This document shows, piece after piece, positions 39,726 through 48,924 of a stretch of DNA of 64,000 nt. Each line of letters starts with the position of its first letter. Positions within the stretch are counted from its first letter, which is position 1. This DNA comes from Candidatus Brocadia pituitae (lineage in GTDB: Bacteria > Planctomycetota > Brocadiia > Brocadiales > Brocadiaceae). Under the pieces are notes generated by a model. It had not been told where the DNA came from. It saw nothing but the letters and a program-made list of their open reading frames with translations, and did no database searches. The stretch is taken from NCBI GenBank assembly GCA_017347445.1, contig AP021856.1, forward strand, positions 1,620,613-1,684,612. Direction: 5' to 3'. The position numbers and the translations under genes were made by a program.

Positions 39726-40583
39726 ATGCAGTTACAAAGGTATAATATGGCGGAGGTTGTTGAGAAAGCAGAACATCTTCCTTACGTAACAACGGTTGTG
39801 TTGAGGCTCATGGAAATAATTTCCAATCCTGATGTGTCGGTGCAAGAAGTTGTCGGGGAAATTAAAAAGGACCAGGGTCTCGTTGCCAGAGTATTTAAGG
39901 TCGCTAATTCAACTTTTTATGGGCGATTAAAAAGGGCGGAAAACTTAAACGATGCCGTTGTGACCGTGGGATTGAGGGGATTATACTCCCTTGTCCTTGC
40001 AGATGTAGTGAAACAGGTATTAATGACTGCCGATCAGGGGGATCAATCATTATGGAAGCATGCAGTAAAGGTGTCTGTCGCTTCTGTGGTTTTGGCGAAA
40101 GAAATGAGGTGTAATGCATTAGATGATGCTCTCGTGGGAGGATTGGTGCATGATATTGGGAAGGCATTTATTGAAAGCGTTTATCCTGGGATTTCTTCGT
40201 TCATTAACCAAAAGGTTGCCAAAGACAGTGTAACGTATGAAGATGCCGAAATGAGTATATTGGGTTTTGATCATGCAGCAATTGGGGCGTCGGTAACAGA
40301 GAAGTGGAATTTTCCGGCAAAGATGGTTGATGTGATACGTCATCACCACGGCCCAAATGATATGAAAGACGTGTGTGTGGCATCACAGGAGTTGTTACGC
40401 ATGATTAAACTCGCAAACGTAATAAGCAGTCAATACGATCAATTGCCAAAGGTATGTAAGGGTAATGAGGCTCATGAAGTGCTTGGTTCTCTTGGTACCC
40501 TTGATCTAACACCGGATCGTTTAACGAGTCTGATGGAAGAAATAAAAGTTAAATGGGAAAACGAGAATAAATTATATTATTAA
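39726..40583 (+). CDS. HDOD-domain signalling protein
   Basis: A 285-residue protein starting at ATG 39726 after AGAGGGA. It is a single HDOD domain (about 12-215): LPYVTTVVLRLMEIISNPDVS, then KVANSTFYG, then GGLVHDIGKA. The last retains an HD pair, but the full HD phosphodiesterase signature is not evident. HDOD proteins act in signalling and regulation, often linked to c-di-GMP or stress. No effector domain is attached. It appears monocistronic. Confidence 0.9.
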   Translation: MQLQRYNMAEVVEKAEHLPYVTTVVLRLMEIISNPDVSVQEVVGEIKKDQGLVARVFKVANSTFYGRLKRAENLNDAVVTVGLRGLYSLVLADVVKQVLMTADQGDQSLWKHAVKVSVASVVLAKEMRCNALDDALVGGLVHDIGKAFIESVYPGISSFINQKVAKDSVTYEDAEMSILGFDHAAIGASVTEKWNFPAKMVDVIRHHHGPNDMKDVCVASQELLRMIKLANVISSQYDQLPKVCKGNEAHEVLGSLGTLDLTPDRLTSLMEEIKVKWENENKLYY

Positions 40584-40689
40584 AGAATTTTTACAATTAC
40601 TCAGACCACTCACGCCGGAAGTACACATCTGTCAAAAACTAAATTGCTGCCTTTCTTGTAATCCTGCATAAAGTATTTCGAAAATCACC

Positions 40690-40749
40690 TTGACAATTAA
40701 CGACTAATTTATATAATCACCTTTCATCGAATTGAGAATGAGTCTTAAT
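40690..40749 (+). promoter_or_regulatory. Sigma-70 promoter with overlapping Fur box
   Basis: TTGACA (40690-40695), a 16-base spacer and TATAAT (40712-40717) form a near-perfect promoter. At 40731-40749 lies ATTGAGAATGAGTCTTAAT, which matches the Fur-box palindrome ATTGAGAATGATTCTCAAT at 17 of 19 positions. It sits just downstream of the expected start site, a normal place for repression. The porin gene should therefore be induced by iron limitation. The site is predicted by eye. Confidence 0.7.
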
Positions 40750-40775
40750 TGATTTCTTTGGAGGGGGTACGAATT

Positions 40776-42245
40776 ATGCGTTATATGCGTCTTCTTGGTC
40801 TGGTTGCTTTGTTGGTGTGCATTTTTATCGCCGATAGCTTTGCACAATCTAATGAAACAGAGGTGTTAAAAAACAAAGTTGACACTCTCGAAAAAGAATT
40901 GAGAGAGATAAAAGACCTGCTGAAACAGCAAATTCAAAAGGACACTCAAAAAGAAAAGGAGATCGCATCCCTGAAGGAAGAGATGCAAAAAAAGGAGGTA
41001 AAGGTTGCGGCAGAAGAAATGCCGTCACAGACAACAGTGGAAAATGGAACCGAAATGCAGCACGTGAAGGCGGATGAGGTCCCTTATCTGGCCAAACAAG
41101 GTGTTGATTTGGAAGAAAAAAAGCTTTCCCCCCAATTTGGGGGTATCTATACCAAACCATTTCTAAGGAGGTTTGGTAGAAACACGTATCTGGGTGGATA
41201 CATGGACTTTGAGTACCGGACAACCGAGAACGAGGCCGATCCGCAAGGATTTACCCAGAAGAGATTCATTCCCTTTATCTATTCAGATATCTCAGATCGT
41301 GTTAAACTCGCCGCTGAGCTTGAATTTGAGTTTGGCGGGGTAGGCGGTGGCAGAAACGGGGAGGTGATCCTGGAATTTGGAACAATCGATTTTTTACTAA
41401 CCGACTGGATTAACTGGAGGGGTGGATATATCCTTACCCCCCTGGGAAAGTTTAATTTGGTGCATGATTCTCCTTTGCAAGACCTTACCGACCGTCCCCT
41501 GGTAAATCAATTGATTATTCCGACTACCCTTACCGATCTGGGTATGGGGTTCTTTGGCACGCTTTATCCGTCTGAGCTTAGCAAGTTGGATTATGAGATT
41601 TATGTGGCGAATGGTGTCTTTCGCGGCTTAGACAAAGACGGCGCGGCGCGCTTTGGGGAGACCAATGGATTGAGAAGTTCCAAGAGCGGATATGTTAACG
41701 ATAACTATAATGAAAGCCCGGGCGTTGTGGGTCGTGTCACTTTTAGTCCTTTTATCGGCCTGGAGTTTGGAGGTTCGGCATATACCTGCCGGTATGATGA
41801 GAACAACGATAATCAACTGACGGTCCCTGCCTTGGATTTTATTTATCAAAGGGGTCCGTTTGAATTTATAGGAGAAGGCGCTTATGCCTTTATAGAAACC
41901 GATGATTTTGCAGAAGATGCAGGTATTACTGATGATATGTGGGGATATTATCTGGAGGCGCGTTACCATTTTATGCCATCGGTATTGAAAAATCTGAGCC
42001 CGCGCTTCTTTACTGAGCATTCAACCTTTACGGGTGTCTTGCGGTGGGATCAGGTCCAGACGGCAGGCAGAGACGACGCGTTTCAAAGGGTTCACTGGAT
42101 GCGTAACCGGCTTACCCCAGGTCTAAACTACCGTTATACCGAAGATACGGTTATCAAGCTGGACTATCAGATAAATATGGAAGAAAAAGACATGACGGAT
42201 GTAGCCAATAACGCATTTTTATTTTCTGTAGCAACGTATTTTTAA
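40776..42245 (+). CDS. Outer-membrane porin with N-terminal coiled coil (phosphate-selective-porin-like)
   Basis: A 489-residue protein with signal peptide (VALLVCIFIADSFAQS), a coiled coil (about 22-80, heptads in LKNKVDTLEKELREIKDLL) that may bind peptidoglycan, and a 16-18-stranded barrel ending in Phe (FSVATYF). The barrel pattern resembles OprP/OprO-like porins. A strong GGAGGGGG ribosome-binding site precedes ATG 40776. With a Fur box upstream, the cargo may be a metal complex or an anion needed under iron limitation. Substrate is not determined. Confidence 0.78.
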   Translation: MRYMRLLGLVALLVCIFIADSFAQSNETEVLKNKVDTLEKELREIKDLLKQQIQKDTQKEKEIASLKEEMQKKEVKVAAEEMPSQTTVENGTEMQHVKADEVPYLAKQGVDLEEKKLSPQFGGIYTKPFLRRFGRNTYLGGYMDFEYRTTENEADPQGFTQKRFIPFIYSDISDRVKLAAELEFEFGGVGGGRNGEVILEFGTIDFLLTDWINWRGGYILTPLGKFNLVHDSPLQDLTDRPLVNQLIIPTTLTDLGMGFFGTLYPSELSKLDYEIYVANGVFRGLDKDGAARFGETNGLRSSKSGYVNDNYNESPGVVGRVTFSPFIGLEFGGSAYTCRYDENNDNQLTVPALDFIYQRGPFEFIGEGAYAFIETDDFAEDAGITDDMWGYYLEARYHFMPSVLKNLSPRFFTEHSTFTGVLRWDQVQTAGRDDAFQRVHWMRNRLTPGLNYRYTEDTVIKLDYQINMEEKDMTDVANNAFLFSVATYF

Positions 42246-42258
42246 AGGAGTGCCAGAA

Positions 42259-43686
42259 GTGAAGAAAAAGATACTTATACTCGGTGGTGGGCCTTGCGGC
42301 CTGTCAGCCGCCTGGGAGTTGTGCCGTTACGGACATGAGGTCACCGTCATTGAAAAAGAATCAAAGGTCGGTGGCTTATGCATTACCAACGAATACAAGG
42401 GATACCGCTTCGATCTGGGGGGACATCGTTTTATCTCTCATAACAAGGAGCTTGTTGAAAATGTTTGTGACATGATGGATGATCAGCTCCTGACGTCAAA
42501 TAGAAAAAGCGTTATTTTATTAAAAGGAAAGACCTTTGACTATCCTCTGTCTGCAAAAGATATCTTTCGGAAGATGGACCTCTGGACAAATCTGAAGGTA
42601 TTTGCATCGTATCTGATTGCCGCCGTTTCCAGGATTATCTTCCGGAAAAAGGACATCTCTTTTGAGGATTGGATTGTCAATCGCTTTGGCCGGACCTTGT
42701 ATAATTTATTCTTTGGTCCCTACACGGAAAAACTCTGGGGCATATCTCCGAAACTTATTTCAACTGATTGGGCATCCCAGCGGATTTCGCTCTTAAATCT
42801 GAAAGACGTCATTTTCCGTCTCCTGAAGTTGAAGGGAGGCACTCCGCGCACCTATGCCAAGGGTTATTTCTATCCCAAAAAAGGTATTGGTCAGATGTTT
42901 GATATCATGGGTGAGGATATCACCAGAAGGGGCGGAAGGATCATTCTGGATGCAACGGTCTCGCGGATACTGGTAAACCATAACAGCGTTGAACGTGTGT
43001 GCTACACGCAGTACGGCACCACAAAAACCATTGATTGCGATGCGGTTATTTCCACGATTCCTCTGCCGGAACTTGTAAAGGCATTTCCGGGATTTCTTAC
43101 AACGGATCTTATTAGTCATACAACACCGCTCAGGTTCCGTGCGGTAAGATTTTTGAACATCTTAGTCGATCTCCCTGATGTCAGTGATAACACATGGATG
43201 TATGTATCAGAGGGGAAATATATCACGACACGTATTCAGGAGCCGAAGAGGCGGAGCCCCTTCAGCGCTCCGGAAGGAAAGACGTCCGTGATGCTGGAAA
43301 TACCATGCAACGAAAATGATGAAATCTGGAACTGCCCCAAGGAGAGCCTGCTGAAGCGGTGTCTTGCGGATTTAAAAGAACTGGGGATTGATATTAAGGA
43401 CAAGGTCATAGATTCTTTTACCACAAGCGTTACCCATGGCTATCCTGTCTATAGTCTTGATTATGCTATGCACCGTCAAAAACTCTTTGATTTTCTGGAC
43501 CCTTACGAAAATTTGATTACGTGCGGCAGGCAAGGTACATTCCGGTATATCTTCATGGACACGGCCATGGAAATGGGGATAACGGCGGCACAGAATCTCA
43601 TGCTGGATACGGTATGCAAGAAGACCGACGTGCAATTAATGCGTTCTGAAGGGGAGTTGATTGAGGTAAGCTCGGTAACTGCTTAA
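42259..43686 (+). CDS. FAD-dependent oxidoreductase/amine-oxidase family (protoporphyrinogen-oxidase-like)
   Basis: A 475-residue flavoprotein starting at GTG 42259, 8 bases after AAAGGAG. The dinucleotide-binding motif GGGPCGLSAAWEL and the following VGGLCITNEYKGYRFDLGGH block fit the UDP-galactopyranose-mutase/protoporphyrinogen-oxidase-like FAD family. The segment KLWGISPKLISTDWASQRIS is common in sugar-flavoprotein homologues. It directly follows the porin and precedes a GT39-type glycosyltransferase, so a role in surface-sugar modification is as likely as porphyrin chemistry. Confidence 0.8.
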   Translation: MKKKILILGGGPCGLSAAWELCRYGHEVTVIEKESKVGGLCITNEYKGYRFDLGGHRFISHNKELVENVCDMMDDQLLTSNRKSVILLKGKTFDYPLSAKDIFRKMDLWTNLKVFASYLIAAVSRIIFRKKDISFEDWIVNRFGRTLYNLFFGPYTEKLWGISPKLISTDWASQRISLLNLKDVIFRLLKLKGGTPRTYAKGYFYPKKGIGQMFDIMGEDITRRGGRIILDATVSRILVNHNSVERVCYTQYGTTKTIDCDAVISTIPLPELVKAFPGFLTTDLISHTTPLRFRAVRFLNILVDLPDVSDNTWMYVSEGKYITTRIQEPKRRSPFSAPEGKTSVMLEIPCNENDEIWNCPKESLLKRCLADLKELGIDIKDKVIDSFTTSVTHGYPVYSLDYAMHRQKLFDFLDPYENLITCGRQGTFRYIFMDTAMEMGITAAQNLMLDTVCKKTDVQLMRSEGELIEVSSVTA

Positions 43687-43704
43687 ACGTTAATTAATTT
43701 CAAC

Positions 43705-43752
43705 CACCCCCCATAATCCACCCCCGTTTACGGGGGTAAAAAGGGGGGGAGG
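43705..43752. repeat. C-rich/G-rich hairpin repeat, copy 1
   Basis: CACCCCCCATAATCCACC then CCCGTTTACGGGGGTAAAAA then GGGGGGGAGG forms a strong hairpin. A second copy lies at 58185-58231, and both are preceded by ATTTCAA. A partial relative lies near 4540. It may work as a terminator-like or REP-type element. Confidence 0.65.
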
Positions 43753-43804
43753 TCGCCGATGGACTATTTTATGCTAAGGAATATCAAAGTATATTGTTTT
43801 CGTA

Positions 43805-43877
43805 TGTCATTCTCACGAAAGTGGGAATCCATGCACCTTTTTGAAGAATTTGGATTCCCGTTTGTGCGGGAATGACA
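43805..43877. repeat. Long palindromic repeat
   Basis: Arms TGTCATTCTCACGAAAGTGG and GGATTCCCGTTTGTGCGGG with AATGACA form a 73-base inverted repeat around CATGCACC. It lies between the FAD enzyme and glycosyltransferase genes. The TGTCATTC word recurs in the palindromes at 17173 and, as TGTCATTG, at 53654. Confidence 0.65.
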
Positions 43878-43927
43878 AAATAATGCAAAGTCGTTGCCAC
43901 AGGCAGCCTACTTAAATATTTATTACC

Positions 43928-45508
43928 ATGATTTTGACTATCCATGATAAATTAAATATGCCGCAGCAGACGAGAGCAGTTTCCTGGCAGGGGTACCTGA
44001 TACCCATAACTGCTGTGGGCATCTGTTTGATTACCCGGTTGTGGTATTTTGGCAGATACATCGATGAATGGGACAGTGTGAATTTTGCCTTTGGTTTATC
44101 AAAGGAATATGACATCCTGCACGATCAGCCACATTTTCCTGGCTATCCGGTGTACATGTTTGTAAGCTGGATTTGGTACCTGGTGGTGGGATCAGACATA
44201 CAGGCGTTGGTCTTTTCAGGTGTCTTGTTTAGCAGCCTCGCCGTGCTTCCCTTGTATGAACTCGCGCAGCGTATGTTTTCAAAAGAGGTGGCAATTCTCA
44301 CTGCTGTCTTATATATAGTAAACCCACAGGTTTGGTTACAGGCGGAAAAACCGTTATCGGATGCCTTTGGTCTGTTTTTTGTTATTACCACTATCTTGTT
44401 TTTCTACCTGGCCATAGAATCCGCACAGAAAACATCCGTAAGGAGGGACGAGCGGTCGTTCGTTTCTGCCAAAATTCTGATCTCCCTGAAGTGTATTGGT
44501 ATGGGCGGCGTTATGTTGGGGCTGGGGCTGGGGGTAAGGGTTACCTATCTCGCCTTACTGCCCATTATGGCATATTCGGCTTATTTAATGAGCCAAAAGG
44601 TAAGCAGCAGAAAGGTAATCATATGGGGATTGGCTGGTTTGGCCCTTGGAGTGGGGTCGTGGCTGGGGTATCTCATCGTCTGTTTTTCACCGTACCGGTT
44701 TTTCAAGAAATTTCTGAGTCATGCCGATTATCATTTTTACCGGGAAGGAAACTCCATCATTACCACGGATGATTACGGTGAACGCTTTTTCGACATCTTC
44801 CACCGTCTCAGTGCCCATAGTCTGGGTACCTGGTGGATGGATACGCCCCTTCTTCGGGTTGTTCCAACGATCATACTTGTAGTTTCCCTGGGATATTTTA
44901 TTGTCTATGAAAAGTGGAACCTCAGAAATAAGTTTCTGGTGGCATTTTTCGTCCCGTACTTTCTCTGGATTGCCCTTGTGCAGGACGCCATTCGGCAGAT
45001 CATGGTGCTGATACCCTTCCTGGCTATTGTTGTGAGTGCAGGTTTATTGCACATATATACTATCCACTTAAGAAACAGGAAGTATGGTGTGGTCTCTTTT
45101 TTAGCGATAGTGCTTGCCTTTGTTGTTTCTCAAACCATTGATTCGGTAAGGATCGTTTCGATAAACAAGAATGAAGAACCGCCGTCCGTTTCTACTATAA
45201 ATTATATAATAAATAATTATGATAAGGATGAGACAAAGTTTTATTGTGTAAACGACTGGCGTTTGTTCCAATATTACGCCCCTGAGTGGTGTGACAAAAA
45301 AAATAGCCATGTCTATTTTACCTCGCCTATGAGCGGGGTACTGAAGGATCTGGGCCGGTTAAGGCAGAAACCAGCGAATATCCTTGTTTCGTCAAAGCTC
45401 TTTGAGCGTCATAACTATAAAGACAGGCTGAAAAAACTGGTAGAATTCAATCGGGATCGGTATGGTGTAGCTGACTATAACTGGCTGGCGTTGTATCGTT
45501 ATGAATGA
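43928..45508 (+). CDS. GT39-type (PMT/ArnT-like) membrane glycosyltransferase
   Basis: A 526-residue protein with about 10-12 membrane helices. The first periplasmic loop has an acidic pair DEWDSVNFAFG, corresponding to the catalytic Asp region of GT-C lipid-linked sugar transferases, and the HFPGYPVYMFVSW segment follows. A long soluble C-terminal domain (about 400-526) ends the protein. It should transfer a sugar from a lipid-phosphate donor to an acceptor outside the cytoplasm. The acceptor is unknown. It is about 240 bases after the FAD enzyme. Confidence 0.72.
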   Translation: MILTIHDKLNMPQQTRAVSWQGYLIPITAVGICLITRLWYFGRYIDEWDSVNFAFGLSKEYDILHDQPHFPGYPVYMFVSWIWYLVVGSDIQALVFSGVLFSSLAVLPLYELAQRMFSKEVAILTAVLYIVNPQVWLQAEKPLSDAFGLFFVITTILFFYLAIESAQKTSVRRDERSFVSAKILISLKCIGMGGVMLGLGLGVRVTYLALLPIMAYSAYLMSQKVSSRKVIIWGLAGLALGVGSWLGYLIVCFSPYRFFKKFLSHADYHFYREGNSIITTDDYGERFFDIFHRLSAHSLGTWWMDTPLLRVVPTIILVVSLGYFIVYEKWNLRNKFLVAFFVPYFLWIALVQDAIRQIMVLIPFLAIVVSAGLLHIYTIHLRNRKYGVVSFLAIVLAFVVSQTIDSVRIVSINKNEEPPSVSTINYIINNYDKDETKFYCVNDWRLFQYYAPEWCDKKNSHVYFTSPMSGVLKDLGRLRQKPANILVSSKLFERHNYKDRLKKLVEFNRDRYGVADYNWLALYRYE

Positions 45509-45577
45509 AGGGGATTTTATACTGCAGATGTGTGATTGCTATTTTAGTAAGACGGAAAATTTTTTCAGGAGGATAAA

Positions 45578-46003
45578 ATGTTGAAAAATATATTTTTGTC
45601 GCTGTGTCTTGTCGTGATGGTTGGTTCTCTGGCTTTGTCTCCATGTGCAGATGCACAAACTACCGGAAGTGTGTCCGGTATAGTAACGGATCCGTCCAAT
45701 GTCCCTATAAGTGGCGCAAAGGTAACATTAAAAAGTAGGAAGCTAAAGTTCAAGGATAGTGGGACAACGGGAAGCAATGGTGAGTATAAATTTTCGGGGC
45801 TAAGTGCCGGCAAATATACCTTAAAAGTAAACAAATCTGGATTTAAGAAAGGGAGCAAACAAGTTAAACTCAAAGAAGGACAGAATAGGGTGATGAATAT
45901 ACAACTGAAAACTGATGGTTCGGGTGGTGGCAGTGGTTCGGGTAGCGGTAGTGGTTCCGGCTCCGGAAGTGGTGGTGGCTCTGGCTCTGGCAGTGGTGCA
46001 TGA
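45578..46003 (+). CDS. Exported carboxypeptidase-regulatory-like protein with Gly-Ser tail
   Basis: A 141-residue protein: signal peptide (about 1-25, ending ADAQ), one CarboxypepD_reg/Cna-B-like beta domain (about 28-108; SVSGIVTDPSNVPISGAKVT, then GEYKFSGLSAGKYTLKV) and a C-terminal tail of about 28 residues built almost wholly of Gly and Ser. AGGAGG precedes the ATG. The tail resembles that of the diheme protein at 47623. It may be a flexible surface or sorting tail. No enzyme activity is apparent. Confidence 0.8.
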   Translation: MLKNIFLSLCLVVMVGSLALSPCADAQTTGSVSGIVTDPSNVPISGAKVTLKSRKLKFKDSGTTGSNGEYKFSGLSAGKYTLKVNKSGFKKGSKQVKLKEGQNRVMNIQLKTDGSGGGSGSGSGSGSGSGSGGGSGSGSGA

Positions 46004-46032
46004 ACCGGGGGAAAGCACTCGCTCTAAAACTA

Positions 46033-46062
46033 ACCCTGTCAGGGTTTAAAACCCTGACAGGG
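46033..46062. repeat. Perfect palindrome CCCTGTCAGGGTTT
   Basis: CCCTGTCAGGGTTT-AA-AACCCTGACAGGG is a nearly perfect hairpin with a 13-base stem. It follows the stop of the Gly-Ser protein. There is no poly-T tract, so it is a REP-type repeat rather than a classical terminator. Confidence 0.65.
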
Positions 46063-46100
46063 GTTTCGGTCTAATCGTGGTTCGTATTTTTTTATTTTTA

Positions 46101-46119
46101 ATTGAGAATGAGTCTAGTT
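46101..46119 (+). promoter_or_regulatory. Second Fur-box-like site
   Basis: ATTGAGAATGAGTCTAGTT shares its first 15 bases exactly with the Fur box of the porin promoter but is less symmetrical on the right. It lies 23 bases before the 46142 start, with a TTAGGAGTG ribosome-binding site between. No clear -10/-35 boxes were found. Confidence 0.5.
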
Positions 46120-46141
46120 ATTTATTTAGGAGTGTAAGTCG

Positions 46142-47593
46142 ATGCTTTTGTTCAACAAGTTGTTTGTAAAAACGGGATTGGTTGTAGGTTTGTTATGCAG
46201 CGCCACTTTGGTGGATGCAAATATGCCTGACCTTCAGGCGGCAGAACTCTTTGGTATCGTTTCTGATGAAAATGGCGATCCCATAGAAGACGCCCTGATA
46301 ACAATCAAATCGAAAAAGAATGCAGGAGGAAAGAACCCAAAAAAAACGGACTCATCCGATCCTGATGGTTCATATGAAATTGACGATTTAAAAAAGGGCA
46401 ACTACAAAATAACGATTATTTCCGGAGGTTATGAAAAAGTAACCGAAACATTGAAGATAAGTGAAGACAGTGAGGAAATTGAAAAGGATTATACTTTGAC
46501 ATTTTCATCCTACAAAAAGACAAGCAAGACAAAAACAATGGATGCCGCGGTTGCTTCCTACCAGGAAATAGGTACGTTGAGAAAGCAGGTTCCGATTGAT
46601 GCAAACTCTCTGGCTTCTGCCTATGAGGGTGAACTGCAGAATTTAACAAAGGAAGTGGACACTGAAAACACGCTGACTCTGGATAGTGATGTTTTGGGGG
46701 CTATTGATGACATTAAAAACAATAACGAGCCGGATCTGGCTGCACAGGTGATTGACAAGACCCTGCAGCGGGTGTTTTACCTGGCTATTCTAGAACGCAT
46801 TACGGATGTCCGCGATGATTTTCATGACGGGAAAAAATCAGACCTTGCATTTTTATGGGATGAGGCATATGCAGCATATCTGGCCATTATCGGCACAGCA
46901 GATAGAGAAAATAAGGTGCTTACCGAAGACCGCACAGCTCTCGAAACAGGTGGTAATCCTAATCTGGAAGATCAAATATTGGTTGCCTTTATACGGGGTC
47001 AAAAAGCGCTGGATCGGAAAAATCATGATGAAGATGAAATTACCATCGGTGTACAGCGTCAGGTCATCAGGCTCTCCCTCGTTCGGGCATTCTATATTGC
47101 AGTCCTCAGGGAGGTCGAAGGGGTTTTAAACAACAGGGATAGCGATCCGGAGGAAGCCCTGGTGGCTCAAAAAGAGGGTGAGGTTTATTACCGTATTATA
47201 GAAGAATTCGTTTCACGTGATAATCCCGAAGGTAACGAAATCATAAAATCTCAGCTTACGGGTGATGTGGCGGACGTGCATGCCGATACCATCGTAAGTG
47301 AACTGAGCAAAGGTTTTATCGGCAGGGTCAGGGGGGAATTAGCTTCTAATGCATCGGCGCTCGATGCAAATAATCGTGGCGATGCCATGGTAACGTCCGA
47401 AGAGGCGCTGCTCTATGCCTGGGTATTTCTGGAGGATTTGGAATTGCGTCTTGGTGCCGATGAGAGTGATGAGATGAACGACGACCTGCATGATTTACGT
47501 GATGCCAGCAACGAGGTCGATAAAGAAGATGCGGCTGACGCCTCTGAAACAATATCAGCCAGTCTCGATAGTTATGAGGATGAACTACTTTAA
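46142..47593 (+). CDS. Exported protein: Cna-B-like domain plus repeated helical domain
   Basis: A 483-residue protein with a signal peptide (about 1-28), a CarboxypepD_reg-like beta domain (about 35-118) and a helical region of about 350 residues. The latter shows two to three weak repeats with the core DEAYAAYLAII, then EGEVYYRIIEEF, then SEEALLYAWVFLEDLE. The acidic helical repeats recall iron-assimilation (FEA1-like) proteins, but that is a weak comparison from memory. Position downstream of a Fur-like site and 30 bases before a diheme protein hints at iron-linked function. No enzyme motif is seen. Confidence 0.55.
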   Translation: MLLFNKLFVKTGLVVGLLCSATLVDANMPDLQAAELFGIVSDENGDPIEDALITIKSKKNAGGKNPKKTDSSDPDGSYEIDDLKKGNYKITIISGGYEKVTETLKISEDSEEIEKDYTLTFSSYKKTSKTKTMDAAVASYQEIGTLRKQVPIDANSLASAYEGELQNLTKEVDTENTLTLDSDVLGAIDDIKNNNEPDLAAQVIDKTLQRVFYLAILERITDVRDDFHDGKKSDLAFLWDEAYAAYLAIIGTADRENKVLTEDRTALETGGNPNLEDQILVAFIRGQKALDRKNHDEDEITIGVQRQVIRLSLVRAFYIAVLREVEGVLNNRDSDPEEALVAQKEGEVYYRIIEEFVSRDNPEGNEIIKSQLTGDVADVHADTIVSELSKGFIGRVRGELASNASALDANNRGDAMVTSEEALLYAWVFLEDLELRLGADESDEMNDDLHDLRDASNEVDKEDAADASETISASLDSYEDELL

Positions 47594-47622
47594 ACACAAA
47601 GCTTCAAAAGAAAGGTGAACCT

Positions 47623-48603
47623 ATGAAGAAAAAGGGCATAAAATATTTACTGGTAACGATGGGGATTATTCTCCCCGTTTTTTCCATGGTAATCCATCTC
47701 CGGTCGGGGAATGCACAGAATCAAATCAGCGGAAAAGAGAAAAGTACGGAGGTGCAATCGGCTCGAAAAAAGAAGGCGGTCAGTTTCACAAAGGATGTTT
47801 TACCCTTATTTGTAAAGCCGAAAAAGCAGGGCAAATTGGAATCCGTTCCTTGCATCCATTGTCATTTTTCCAGTCTGTCTCTAGCAAATGACGGCATACC
47901 GGAAAATGCGTGGCACCAACTTAGCTTAGGCTCGTACAGAGACATCATGTATGGTGCTGATGGGGGGATAGAGCAGATTATTGATCTCGAAAATCCCAAA
48001 GAAAGCAGTCTGCTTGTTGTGCTGAAGGGCGAGGGTGATGAATCCCGTATGCCATACAGAGGCCCTTTCTTTTCAAAAAAAGAAATTGCCATCATTCAAA
48101 GATGGATTGAAGAGGGGGCAAAGGACGACACCCCCGCTCCTGATTTTAATCGGGATGTGCTCCCTTTGCTAACAAAACCAGTGAATGGCAGTATGGCCTG
48201 CAGCGATTGCCACTATAATAACAACGGCGCGACTTCCAAGGAGCGCACCGAATCACAGTCGTGTCTTGATCTGTCCAGATGGGAAGGCATAATCTCCGGT
48301 GCAGAGGGAAATATACACGAGGCAATCATAGACCTGGCAACTCCCGCAGACAGTCTGATCTTAAAACGTCTGCGTGGTCAGAAAACGGGGGAACTGCCGG
48401 AAGAAGATCATCGGATGCCCTTTGGTGGACCGTACTTTACGGAATACGAGATACAGAAAATCGAACGCTGGATAGCGAGTGGTGCTAAAGGTCCCAATGG
48501 CGAAGACCCCAGTGAGGCCGATATCAGTGATGCCGGGGAATGTCTGGGCGGCAGTGGTTCTGGCAGTGGCAGCGGCTCAGGCAGTGGTAGTGAAAATGAG
48601 TAG
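47623..48603 (+). CDS. Exported diheme c-type cytochrome with Gly-Ser tail
   Basis: A 326-residue protein with an N-terminal signal (about 7-25). It has two homologous planctomycete-type cytochrome domains, each opening with a (D)VLPLF/LxKP pattern. Heme motifs are CIHCH (about residue 86) and CSDCH (about 193). Each domain also carries an RMP(F/Y)RGPFF- or RMPFGGPYF-type segment whose Met may be the distal ligand. The tail is GGSGSGSGSGSGSGSGSENE. It follows the helical protein with a 30-base gap, so the two are probably co-expressed. It may pass electrons at the cell surface. Confidence 0.82.
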   Translation: MKKKGIKYLLVTMGIILPVFSMVIHLRSGNAQNQISGKEKSTEVQSARKKKAVSFTKDVLPLFVKPKKQGKLESVPCIHCHFSSLSLANDGIPENAWHQLSLGSYRDIMYGADGGIEQIIDLENPKESSLLVVLKGEGDESRMPYRGPFFSKKEIAIIQRWIEEGAKDDTPAPDFNRDVLPLLTKPVNGSMACSDCHYNNNGATSKERTESQSCLDLSRWEGIISGAEGNIHEAIIDLATPADSLILKRLRGQKTGELPEEDHRMPFGGPYFTEYEIQKIERWIASGAKGPNGEDPSEADISDAGECLGGSGSGSGSGSGSGSENE

Positions 48604-48924
48604 CATCTTCCAGGGATAATTGTGGCATGTTAAGCAAAAATTATGAATTTCATTCGATGCACATGAAGAGACAGAAGCCCAATAATGTGTATTCTGAACA
48701 TCCCTTATCTCTCTCTAAAGAGGAATATGAGAAGTCCCCTCTTGCGCGGGAATTCAGGGACAGATTTTTCCCCACCCCTTGATGGGAAGCTAGGGGTGGG
48801 TGCCCTTCCTTCTATCACCCTTGCCTTAGCTTTCCTCATCGAGGAGAAGGAAAATCTGTTTGAAATATCGTAGCAATGTAGTCTTTTAAAAAACAATAGT
48901 GCAAGTGACGAAAGGAGATAGGTT
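48604..48924. other. Intergenic stretch before the P-type ATPase cluster
   Basis: About 320 bases. It contains C-rich runs with a possible hairpin (CACCCCTTGATGGG...CTAGGGGTGGG, 48773-48799) and no convincing gene. A GGAGATAGG ribosome-binding site before 48925 marks the next gene. Confidence 0.45.

Noticed and set aside
46033-46062. Intrinsic terminator after the Gly-Ser protein
   Set aside because: The hairpin is strong but lacks a following T run; listed as a repeat instead.
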